Source: Albugo candida (taxonomy: Eukaryota > Oomycota > Peronosporomycetes > Albuginales). From it: a stretch of 64,000 nucleotides of DNA. Location: the NCBI GenBank assembly GCA_040437565.1, contig JBDOQK010000059.1:124001-188000 (forward strand), read 5' to 3'. Shown here piece after piece: positions 23,748 to 33,175 of the stretch. The position numbers and the translations under genes were made by a program. The notes beneath the pieces are model-generated. The model was not told where the DNA came from. It was given only the letters and a program-made list of their open reading frames with translations, and ran no database searches. Numbering within the stretch: position 1 is the stretch's first letter; every line of letters begins with the position of its first letter.

Positions 23748-25430
23748 TTATTCTTCCTCGAGTTTAGCTAGCTTCTCCTTTCCACTTTTTCGCGAACGCT
23801 TCTTTTTAGATTTCTCTTTCTTACCTTCTTGTTCATCAGCTCCTCCTTCCGAGTCTTCTTCGCCACTTAAGCTTTCATCGCTGTAGTCTGCAGAGGATAC
23901 GTCTGAGACTTCACCAGGACCAAAATCAGAATCTTCTTCTTCATCTTCATCCTCAATCTCCCCTTCTTCTGGTCCCAGCTGTTGCAAATATTCATCGAAA
24001 CCTCGCTTCTTCGAGGGTGTGTTTGGCTGTGTGGTTTCTTTCAGATTACGAATTCGAAGCTTTTTAGAGCTAAGAAACTGACTCAATTCAGGAAACTCAC
24101 GACGATCGATTGCAGAAAAGAGAATTTCACGAGCTGGTTCACTTCCAACTGACTTGCAGGAGACCAGTAAGTCAAAATTTCGACTTGCTGTTGATCCTGT
24201 TTGCCCCGCATACCGCTGAAACTCCACAAATTCGATCTCCTCATACCGAATGAAGGTTGTTGGCTTATGTATAAACATGAAAGACTTCTCAAGCGGGAAA
24301 AGCACTCCACTTTGTGCTTTCACTGCACACTTTAACGCTCTATCGCCACTATGGGTCTTGAACTTACCCGACGTGTACACCTTCTTCCCAATCACAAATT
24401 TGAAGATCGTGGCGACAATTTGTGGAAGTGCCCCCGACATACGCTCGTGTATATTCCCATTGTACTTTTGTATTTCTTGTGTGCTCAAATTCACATCGAT
24501 ATGAACGTCTTCTTTACTTAATTGTAGCACCAAATGCGGGTATCCTTGTTTTCCCTGTCGAATTGGCTCCTCCAAGCTTATGACAAAGGCTGTATTAAGA
24601 CCGTTCGGAAGTTCCAGCAAAAAACAGCGATTGATGTTGGAGTACATAATTTTATAGTCGAACGTTTTTCCGTGCATCCGCAAGAAGGAGCCATATATCT
24701 CGACACCATAACGACCACGAGGGGTCAAAAATGTTCCTATACTTTCATCCAATTCCACGATCGATTTTCCAGTAACGTTTCGAATATTGGCACGATGCAA
24801 TACTTCATCTCGGAACGCTTCGGCACTGTAAAGCATCTCAGACTGTGAAGAATCTTTCTTTGCTGGATTTTCTGATCCATCAACATCTTCGTCCTGCATG
24901 GAGCTACTGAATGCGCTAGAGGGAGGAAGATATAATCGCATTTCTACCAAAGTCTCTTCATCTCCAGCCACAGTATCATCCTCATGAAATTGTAGCTCCA
25001 CCTCATTTTTACCAGGCAAAGCACATTGAGAGATTGACTCTAATGGAATTTCCAGAATACTTGCAGCTTTAATGTCTTGGAATGTCAAATTTGGCCCTTC
25101 AAATTTCATTTGTCCCCAGTTTCCACCAAGACTTGCGACCTTATCTTGTTCGAGAGCTCGATCAAAGTATTTTTCTACATGTCCTTGCAATTTGTCAATG
25201 TCTTGAGCTTTTAAATTCGTAAATCGGACATATTTGCCTCCTTTTTGGTAGACCTTTAAATGATGCGCCTTCTCTCCCATCGGCGTATAGAGCAGCGTTA
25301 CAATTTCATCTTTTGTTACTTTCTTTTGCGCTTCTGTTCTTATTGATCTCCAAATCAAACCAGAAGATGATAGCACCAAAACTCCATCGCTATGGCCCCA
25401 AAACACGTTGCTAAGCATCATTTCCGTCAT
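23748..25430 (-). CDS. SSRP1: FACT complex subunit SSRP1/Pob3
   Basis: A single-exon frame of 560 residues. The first in-frame ATG is at 25430 (MTEMMLSNVFWGHSDG); the frame extends upstream only through non-ATG codons. The protein matches SSRP1/Pob3, which with Spt16 forms FACT, the histone chaperone that opens nucleosomes for transcription and replication. Seen in order: an N-terminal Pob3-like PH domain, the SSrecog PH pair (containing TPRGRYGVEIYGSFLRMHGK) and an Rtt106-like domain with IRYEEIEFVEFQRYAG. A long acidic run follows (residues about 490-535), and the protein ends in a short basic tail of KKEKSKKKRSRK type. No HMG box follows, so it has the yeast Pob3 layout instead of the animal or plant SSRP1 layout. 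Nuclear; confident. Confidence 0.92.
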   Translation of the reverse strand: MTEMMLSNVFWGHSDGVLVLSSSGLIWRSIRTEAQKKVTKDEIVTLLYTPMGEKAHHLKVYQKGGKYVRFTNLKAQDIDKLQGHVEKYFDRALEQDKVASLGGNWGQMKFEGPNLTFQDIKAASILEIPLESISQCALPGKNEVELQFHEDDTVAGDEETLVEMRLYLPPSSAFSSSMQDEDVDGSENPAKKDSSQSEMLYSAEAFRDEVLHRANIRNVTGKSIVELDESIGTFLTPRGRYGVEIYGSFLRMHGKTFDYKIMYSNINRCFLLELPNGLNTAFVISLEEPIRQGKQGYPHLVLQLSKEDVHIDVNLSTQEIQKYNGNIHERMSGALPQIVATIFKFVIGKKVYTSGKFKTHSGDRALKCAVKAQSGVLFPLEKSFMFIHKPTTFIRYEEIEFVEFQRYAGQTGSTASRNFDLLVSCKSVGSEPAREILFSAIDRREFPELSQFLSSKKLRIRNLKETTQPNTPSKKRGFDEYLQQLGPEEGEIEDEDEEEDSDFGPGEVSDVSSADYSDESLSGEEDSEGGADEQEGKKEKSKKKRSRKSGKEKLAKLEEE

Positions 25431-27108
25431 TTTGATCGACTGATTATTTATTGGTCGAAATGTCACCGTGCCACTTGATCCTGTCGAATAAAGCGCTCCA
25501 CGATAGGCGATGAATTTCTATCACGATTATCCGATTCTTGCCTATATATCAACTAGCTTCATGTCTGTAATACGTACAATTTGAGCATATGGAAGGTTTA
25601 GTCCTTTCATCTGGCTGATGAATTCGCAACAAATCGGACGTTTGATCAAAAGTATCCTTAGATATTGTGTAAAGATCATACTGTTGTTGGGGTCACTGTT
25701 GTCAGCTGTGCATGGTATCATTTTTATGTTAGTAGCGATCACTGAAAAGACCCGGTGGTTGATTAATGATTAGCTAAACACTATGGACACCTATGGAACG
25801 TATGTAGCATGTTCGCCTTCAGTTGATGTGGATCACATCGAGTAGATAATAGACGCTAAGTTGGATGCTATTCTATAAGTCTTGAGCATAGTCTTAATCT
25901 CGTACTTAGTATGACTTGCCACTCGTTCCCATCGGCACATCATTATGATACTTAGACTTCGTATCACAATACCATACTATAATATATGCGATATCATGCT
26001 ATAAACGAGCCAAGTCCATTCGATCAAATTCTGGTAGGAAGAAGTCTTAATGTGTGCCTTTTGATCGAAATCACATTCGCCTCAATGCAACTGAGAAATG
26101 CGATCGCAACATCGCTTGCATCGATATCGCCTCGTGTGCACCGCCTCTCGGCCACATGTACAGCAGAAAATCAGCTCAATTGCGCGTATTTCGATGCGAA
26201 TNNNNNNNNNNNNNNNNNNNNNNNNNNNNNNNNNNNNNNNNNNNNNNNNNNNNNNNNNNNNNNNNNNNNNNNNNNNNNNNNNNNNNNNNNNNNNNNNNNN
26301 NTATCCGATTCTTGCCTATATATCAACTAGCTTCATGTCTGTAATACGTACAATTTGAGCATATGGAAGGTTTAGTCCTTTCATCTGGCTGATGAATTCG
26401 CAACAAATCGGACGTTTGATCAAAAGTATCCTTAGATATTGTGTAAAGATCATACTGTTGTTGGGGTCACTGTTGTCAGCTGTGCATGGTATCATTTTTA
26501 TGTTAGTAGCGATCACTGAAAAGACCCGGTGGTTGATTAATGATTAGCTAAACACTATGGACACCTATGGAACGTATGTAGCATGTTCGCCTTCAGTTGA
26601 TGTGGATCACATCGAGTAGATAATAGACGCTAAGTTGGATGCTATTCTATAAGTCTTGAGCATAGTCTTAATCTCGTACTTAGTATGACTTGCCACTCGT
26701 TCCCATCGGCACATCATTATGATACTTAGACTTCGTATCACAATACCATACTATAATATATGCGATATCATGCTATAAACGAGCCAAGTCCATTCGATCA
26801 AATTCTGGTAGGAAGAAGTCTTAATGTGTGCCTTTTGATCGAAATCACATTCGCCTCAATGCAACTGAGAAATGCGATCGCAACATCGCTTGCATCGATA
26901 TCGCCTCGTGTGCACCGCCTCTCGGCCACATGTACAGCAGAAAATCAGCTCAATTGCGCGTATTTCGATGCGAATACTCAGTCGGGGAGGATTGTGGTCA
27001 TTCAGATGAATCTGATGTACCATCATCAAAAGTAGTATTTCTATTATTGCAAACAGCTCTCTCCACTCGTTCATAGCCGTAAGACCGCTTCTCGATTTGA
27101 TTTACTTG
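25431..27108. other. Intergenic stretch with gap 5
   Basis: Mostly the block repeated around gap 5. Its plus-strand frames (from 25986, 26054, 26760 and 26828) have no family features. Nothing else recognised. Confidence 0.5.
26202..26301. other. Assembly gap 5 (100 N) with duplicated flanks
   Basis: Bases 25528-26201 (674 bp) recur at 26302-26975. Confidence 0.95.
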
Positions 27109-29463
27109 TCAATGTCGAGTTGGATTCTGATATGATGGAACAGTCGATCGTTGATAAACAGAATGAGCATTTGATTCTTTTCGAGAGTCTTGACGATCGT
27201 ATTGAGACCGATTCAACGAGCACGGGCCATCTCGATTGTAATGTGTGCCTTTTTGATGAAAAAAATTATTTCGATGGTTGTGATGTGTCGACGGACGCGG
27301 ATATCTTCCAGGCATCTCTCCTCGGCGATCGTATCGTTCTTGAGATCGAGAGCGCGATTTGGACCTAGGGTGAGGTAAATTTTTACCCATTCGTCCCGCA
27401 TGACGGCCACCAATGTCTCGACCATTTCTCCACCCTAAAGTGCTTCGAGTTCCTCGCCCGTGGGCATTCCAAACGCGACCATTGTTTTGAGCCGCTGGAT
27501 CGATACTTCGATCCGTGTTACGTACTAATGGCGGTATGCATCCATCTTCAGATGCTCTTTCATGGTCGTGTTTCAGCGGAGTTACTGTGGGGCTTGCATC
27601 CCTACCATTTACTCGACCAAATCGATGCTGAATGTCTTGTTTGTCACGAGATCGAGAGCGATATCGCGAAGCAGAAGCTCTAGAAGACGAGCGGGATCGC
27701 GACCGTCGAATCGGATTCGAAACACCAAAATTTGGATGTGCATCGCTTCTTTTCATATGCATCTGAATATCTGACATTTTTGTTCGAGAGTCCTGTTGAA
27801 AGACGTTTGCATTCTTGAGCAGCAAGAGCTGCCCTGTATCGTCATAGAGAGTCTGGGAAGCAATAAGCGCATCTTCACGATTTCGATACTGCAAGTACAC
27901 GGTTGAAGGTTGTGACTTCATCATAAGCTGCCAGTTTCGTGGCGGTATGTCAACGCGTGGAATGCTTCCATTCACTTGATATCGTTTCTGGATTATCTGA
28001 ATTAATTCCTCTTTATCGCGCTTTGTATTGAACCGAAATCCTGTCGATTTTCGGACAAACAACATTTTGCGAGCCAAAAGTGTCGAAGGTTGCCGCAAAA
28101 AAAGCGGAGTGAAACAGGTTCCATACATATTCTTTTGATACCATTCCCGATCTTCTCGACTTGGGAATTCGAGCTTTTGATAGGCAGCAATCACTTCAAT
28201 AGATTCTGATCCTGAGTCCACCTTTGCATGTTCTTCTACGTTCAATAGAGTCGAAGCTTTTTCGCTGGCTGATTGACTACTTGCAGTCGTTATATCCGTA
28301 TGTGTGTCAACAATACCAAAGAAAGATGAAGGAAATTTATCTTTCGACGCTTTCATAGTGAGAAGGGAAGTGCAGTGCATTTGCCGTTTGCTTGGTTCTG
28401 GCGACAATTTACCGGCTTCGTCAATAACCGCATACTTGAATGAAGCAAAAGTTCGTTCTTTTTCATGACAAGCGCTCCAAAAAGAATTGTACCTTTTCGC
28501 AAGAGTCAAGAACTGCCTATCCTCTTCCTCGAGACAAGACTTGCCTAGAAATGAAGTCGTATCGTTTTGATCAAGACAGTCAGATGAAAGAGCATCGTGT
28601 TCTCCTTGTTCTGTTGGATCGGATTGGCTTTCATTGTGATGATTCTGCGTCAGCTGAGACTCCATACCATTCACCGGGCGAACATTTTTCTTCGGAATCA
28701 TAAACGAAGCCTTAGCGTCTTTTTCTTGAGGTTTGAAACTCTCAGTCTTTTTTTCAGTCACATTCTGACTTGTGAATGGTTTCATCTGCGTCGGCTTGTT
28801 TTTGACTACCATCCTACTCTTTTCATTATTTGGAGCAGCGTACTGTGTAGATTTCTTGTGTTCCACTTTAGGCGCTGCAACAACTTCAACTGGTACTGGG
28901 TCTTTTGCATCTAAAGTCATAGTGGAGGATGCACAAGCGGACTTTTCATTGCTTTCTATGTGCAGCCTTTCTGATACATGCACGAGACTTTTCTCATCTC
29001 CCGTTACTATTTTGACCGTCTTTCGCTCTTTGCTTATTTTCGCATTTGCGTCCGATTGCAACTTTCTTTTCCTCTTTTTGTGTATCACACTATCTGATTG
29101 CTCACCGGTGAGAGAACCTTGCTGTGTGCTATGCTTCTTTTCTTTCTCCTTTACACTTTTGGTGCGAGAAGTTAAAGATTTTTTCTTTATCATTTTTATC
29201 GTTTTAGAAGTGGCAGTAGCATTCCCCGTTATTTGGGGAACATTCCTCATTTCCAGTGATTTCGGCTCCCCAATAATCGTTTTTTCTGGCCCTATGAAGG
29301 TTTCAAAAACCTTCTTTTTACATTTTAATGCACGAAACTCATCTCCACTGCTGTCGTCGTCTCCTTCCTCACATGCTTCCTCCTTCTTTAGCATTCCTTG
29401 TAACCGATTGAGCCACGCCAATTGCTGCTTCTTTTTGAGTGCTTTTTCCATGCTTATCGACAT
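27109..29463 (-). CDS. RS-rich nuclear protein, conserved function unknown
   Basis: A single-exon frame of 784 residues from an ATG at 29463. The N-terminal 250 residues are Lys/Ser-rich and probably disordered, with several nuclear-localisation-like clusters (KKRKRKLQ). A folded-looking segment spans about residues 400-570, including LEFPSREDREWYQKNMYGTC and an RRM-like strand STVYLQYRNREDALIAS. The C-terminal 200 residues are Arg/Ser-rich (RRSRSRSSSRASASRYRSRS), as in SR proteins that act in pre-mRNA splicing. I cannot name a family. A nuclear RNA-related role is inferred from composition only. Frames on the other strand across its 3' part are shadows of the Arg-rich coding sequence. Confidence 0.7.
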   Translation of the reverse strand: MSISMEKALKKKQQLAWLNRLQGMLKKEEACEEGDDDSSGDEFRALKCKKKVFETFIGPEKTIIGEPKSLEMRNVPQITGNATATSKTIKMIKKKSLTSRTKSVKEKEKKHSTQQGSLTGEQSDSVIHKKRKRKLQSDANAKISKERKTVKIVTGDEKSLVHVSERLHIESNEKSACASSTMTLDAKDPVPVEVVAAPKVEHKKSTQYAAPNNEKSRMVVKNKPTQMKPFTSQNVTEKKTESFKPQEKDAKASFMIPKKNVRPVNGMESQLTQNHHNESQSDPTEQGEHDALSSDCLDQNDTTSFLGKSCLEEEDRQFLTLAKRYNSFWSACHEKERTFASFKYAVIDEAGKLSPEPSKRQMHCTSLLTMKASKDKFPSSFFGIVDTHTDITTASSQSASEKASTLLNVEEHAKVDSGSESIEVIAAYQKLEFPSREDREWYQKNMYGTCFTPLFLRQPSTLLARKMLFVRKSTGFRFNTKRDKEELIQIIQKRYQVNGSIPRVDIPPRNWQLMMKSQPSTVYLQYRNREDALIASQTLYDDTGQLLLLKNANVFQQDSRTKMSDIQMHMKRSDAHPNFGVSNPIRRSRSRSSSRASASRYRSRSRDKQDIQHRFGRVNGRDASPTVTPLKHDHERASEDGCIPPLVRNTDRSIDPAAQNNGRVWNAHGRGTRSTLGWRNGRDIGGRHAGRMGKNLPHPRSKSRSRSQERYDRRGEMPGRYPRPSTHHNHRNNFFHQKGTHYNRDGPCSLNRSQYDRQDSRKESNAHSVYQRSTVPSYQNPTRH

Positions 29464-29672
29464 AGAATAGATGGTGAAGGAAGCGTGCTTGTCACTAGTT
29501 CTTTTTTACAAAAAATCGCGTGCGATGTCGAATTATGTCGTAATCTTGTAGGAGACCGGAGAATGTGCTAGCGTTTACGCATTCGTTTTGACCTTCAGAG
29601 AGGTCTATCGAGAATTTCCGTTTTGATATCCTAAAATTCAAAAGATCGGGTATCGAATACCTTCATGCGACA

Positions 29673-31429
29673 TCATCGACGTCGAGCCTTTGTGCAGGAA
29701 GTAATAGCAGATGCGCATCTCGGTGTGTTTGAACGTACCAGTGCTTGCATGAGATCTTGTTCGCGCTGCTGGAGCTGCCTTACTTGACGCTTCAAATAAT
29801 CGATAGCGTTTCCATGACTGCTTGTCACGCTTTCAGTCGCTGCATGTGCGTTTAAAGAAGACTCTGAACTCTCCAGATGCCGGATTCTATCCTCCAAAAG
29901 CAGTACTTTTCCATTCACAGCAGCGTGATCTCGAAGTAGTTGATCATACGCGAGCTGTAGTCTATACATTTCGCTCCTTTGATCAGTATTTGGTTGTTCG
30001 CGCTGAATGAAAGGCTTCGACGATGAAAGCAGCGGAAGTTTAATCTCTGAAAATGATCCATGAGACTTCCCTTCCTTTCCAGACATTGTCATGGTTGTCT
30101 CACTCAGATTGCGAGATCGATCGGAATGCTGATCGACTAAAAGACCGAGTCTAAGCTCGAGCGCCTCTTTTTCGGCTCGCAATTGTGCGTTCTGGCGCTG
30201 TAGATTCATAACCAGCATGTCTGCCGCATTGACTTGTACTGTCGGTTTATTTTTTATATTTCTTGCACGAGTTGCATAATGAAGCGTACTGAGTGTTTCT
30301 TCCAAATACTCGCTTGATGGTGAGATACACGCAATCATCAGAGTGAAGCTGGAGCCTCCGAGCGAGTCCATCAGTAGTTTTGTCAGCTTACTGTCCCTAT
30401 AAGGTATGAACGCAGCGTTCGACGCAGTAGAAGCTGCCGAGATCACTGTTCCCAGTGTTAGAAGACTCTTGTTGATGCTGCAGGTTTCTTCAGTGTTGAC
30501 CGATTTTGTCTCTTTCAAACGCTCGCTGTAATAAGCGATTAGAACCGTCTCAGCAGGCAAACAGTAAAATACTATTCATACCTTCCAGCCAAATCGACAA
30601 AGGTTATTTTCCCATTTTTCCCAAGTGCCTGAGCACAATTTTTCGACTTGGTGATCCTGTCGATGTAGATTGTCATCATGGAATGACTACGACTCGAGTC
30701 ATTGTTCATCTCGTGAGACCCGACCCGGCGATTTTTGTGGCCTTCATGAACGACGGCCATGACGTCGTCAATAGAATCGCATCGTACTACCAGTAAATCT
30801 TGCACGTAAAAACCTCGATGATCATTCCATCGAACGGATAATCGCTTCCTTTTCGATGAATTTAGCAAATCGTATACGTGTTCATTGTATATTTCCAAGC
30901 TCGAAGCACGCACATCGAAAGTCACTTCCTCGTCTACAGCTTCGTTTGACGCTTTTTCCATCAGATTGTACAGATAGCGGATCGATCGTAAGAGAATACC
31001 GTCTGTGCCTTGATCGTCTTCAATATTGGAACGAAGGGTGTTTTTCGCACGATATGCTCCATCTAAGAGCTCATCCAGCCCGGACATGCTGTACGTCTTA
31101 CCAGAGCCAGTTTGCCCGTAAGCAAAAACAGTCCCCAGATATCCCTGAACAACGTTTTCGAGAATTTCAACGATGCCGCAATGCTGGAAAAAATCGATTT
31201 GACTTGTATTCTCCGACGCACACCAGTCAAAGTGGAAACTTCGAATCGTTTCTCGATTTGATATCGGGTCCAAAGTAACAATTTGCAGCTCATTCGATTC
31301 TGTCGGTAGAAATCGACAACACTTTGCATCATCGCGGTCTTTCTCCACGGAATGTAGTGGACGACCTCGAACAACGACGCGAAGTTGTGTGTTTTCAGGA
31401 CGCGCTATAGATTCGGCTCGCGAACCCAT
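29673..31429 (-). CDS. Kinesin motor protein
   Basis: Two exons, 30582-31429 and 29673-30525, with a 56-nt GT-AG intron (30526-30581) that splits the switch II serine codon, giving DLAGSERLKET after splicing; 566 residues. The first ATG is at 31429. Motor motifs are all present: the P-loop [13 protein letters not shown], switch [14 protein letters not shown], switch II DLAGSER and [11 protein letters not shown], then a neck and about 150 residues of partial coiled coil. The N-terminal motif is RVVVRGRP where RVRP is usual. It moves along microtubules by ATP hydrolysis. The subfamily is not clear. It lies 71 bp downstream of the GP63 stop on the same strand, shown by the partial copy at 31500. 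Confidence 0.9.
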
Positions 31430-31499
31430 TTCGTTGCTGGCGATTATAAACACTCGATACAGCCCACAGGATATTTATTTATAAGTTAATGCTATAAAG

Positions 31500-32525
31500 C
31501 TACGAGATGGATAATAACGCGATAGATAGGAGCGCCCACCACCACAAAGACCCAAGCGTTTGGCTACTGTTTGGTTGCGTCCTTGTCGAAGTATGGACAG
31601 TCACAGCGTCGGGTTGTTTTGATGATTTCGACGTACAATCTTCTCCGAACCATCCATCAAAGCAAGTGCATTTTGCGGTTGCTGTGTCACATATTCCATT
31701 CCCAGCGCACGATCTAGGACATTCTCTCTCACACACAACATCTGGATCGGGGCAGGTTATAGTTCCACTAAAGCCAGGTACAGTTTTCACTTGGTTTGCA
31801 CGATCACATACCACATCGATCGTGTCTGATGTCGCTATTCGAGGGATTGTGAGAGTCACTGTTCCGTTCGAGCCACAGGAAAGTGCGTAACAGCCAGTTT
31901 GGCGTCGAGCGCTGACTGTCCAAGCTCGGGAATCACTACTTCGCAAAGTTGTTTTGGTGCATCGACAATTTGGGCAATACGTTTCTCCCAATATATTGAG
32001 ATTTGTATTCAGAGGACGGATCAAATTGCCAGGAAGACGACAATCGCCGTATTTGTACCCTGTATTGATCGGACAAAAGTCTGCAAACTGATTGAGACTT
32101 CCCTTGGACGGATCTGTGAAATACTGATACTGCGATGGGATCGTTTCACCATTTGTGATACTGCACACTGAGCGAGATATTCCATCAACAGAACAGCTCT
32201 CCTGAGTGTTGGAAGTGCAGTAATGATCTTCCGCAATGGAAGTCTGTTTAGAGGTGATACATTTATCTGTGGCAAAGCTGCATCCTTTTTTGGCGCCGAA
32301 TGTAAGCTTTTGTGCCTTCAACAAATTCGATCGATACCATCCCGAGTCTTCAAAAAAAGCTAACGTGAGGCCGGAATATATATTCCGAAAGCTTGATGCT
32401 GGGCTCATGTATTCGGATTCAAAAAGACGCTCTTCCCAGTGTGAGCCCATACATCCATCTTCATCCTGACTTTCCAACTCTGCACCGGTCACAGAGGAGC
32501 AATTGAAATGATTTTTCACAAACTC
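31500..32525 (-). CDS. 3' part of GP63 gene, duplicate copy cut by gap 6
   Basis: Identical to the last part of the complete GP63 gene at 33176-35191 and truncated on its 5' side by the gap. It belongs to the left contig of an unmerged overlap and should not be counted as a second gene. Confidence 0.85.
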   Translation of the reverse strand, partial: EFVKNHFNCSSVTGAELESQDEDGCMGSHWEERLFESEYMSPASSFRNIYSGLTLAFFEDSGWYRSNLLKAQKLTFGAKKGCSFATDKCITSKQTSIAEDHYCTSNTQESCSVDGISRSVCSITNGETIPSQYQYFTDPSKGSLNQFADFCPINTGYKYGDCRLPGNLIRPLNTNLNILGETYCPNCRCTKTTLRSSDSRAWTVSARRQTGCYALSCGSNGTVTLTIPRIATSDTIDVVCDRANQVKTVPGFSGTITCPDPDVVCERECPRSCAGNGICDTATAKCTCFDGWFGEDCTSKSSKQPDAVTVHTSTRTQPNSSQTLGSLWWWALLSIALLSIS

Positions 32526-32625
32526 NNNNNNNNNNNNNNNNNNNNNNNNNNNNNNNNNNNNNNNNNNNNNNNNNNNNNNNNNNNNNNNNNNNNNNNNNNN
32601 NNNNNNNNNNNNNNNNNNNNNNNNN
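32526..32625. other. Assembly gap 6 (100 N) with duplicated flanks
   Basis: Bases 30950-32525 (1576 bp) recur at 32626-34201 with an offset of 1676. The overlap covers the 5' part of the kinesin gene and the 3' part of GP63. Confidence 0.95.
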
Positions 32626-33105
32626 CGCTTTTTCCATCAGATTGTACAGATAGCGGATCGATCGTAAGAGAATACCGTCTGTGCCTTGATCGTCTTCAAT
32701 ATTGGAACGAAGGGTGTTTTTCGCACGATATGCTCCATCTAAGAGCTCATCCAGCCCGGACATGCTGTACGTCTTACCAGAGCCAGTTTGCCCGTAAGCA
32801 AAAACAGTCCCCAGATATCCCTGAACAACGTTTTCGAGAATTTCAACGATGCCGCAATGCTGGAAAAAATCGATTTGACTTGTATTCTCCGACGCACACC
32901 AGTCAAAGTGGAAACTTCGAATCGTTTCTCGATTTGATATCGGGTCCAAAGTAACAATTTGCAGCTCATTCGATTCTGTCGGTAGAAATCGACAACACTT
33001 TGCATCATCGCGGTCTTTCTCCACGGAATGTAGTGGACGACCTCGAACAACGACGCGAAGTTGTGTGTTTTCAGGACGCGCTATAGATTCGGCTCGCGAA
33101 CCCAT
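32626..33105 (-). CDS. 5' part of kinesin gene, duplicate copy cut by gap 6
   Basis: Identical to the first 160 codons of the kinesin gene (start ATG at 33105 corresponds to 31429) and ends at the gap. It is the right-contig copy of the overlap, not a separate motor. Confidence 0.85.
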
Positions 33106-33175
33106 TTCGTTGCTGGCGATTATAAACACTCGATACAGCCCACAGGATATTTATTTATAAGTTAATGCTATAAAG

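Noticed and set aside
25646-25656. GTATCCTTAG as a second U12-type donor
   Set aside because: It lies in non-coding DNA and no branch-point consensus follows.
26760-27076. Plus-strand frames of 80 to 90 codons upstream of the RS-rich gene
   Set aside because: No family features or signal peptide; most of the sequence is non-coding DNA repeated at gap 5.
28440-29470. Long plus-strand frame of 232 codons opposite the RS-rich gene
   Set aside because: Ser/Phe/Leu-rich shadow of the Lys/Glu-rich N-terminal coding strand.
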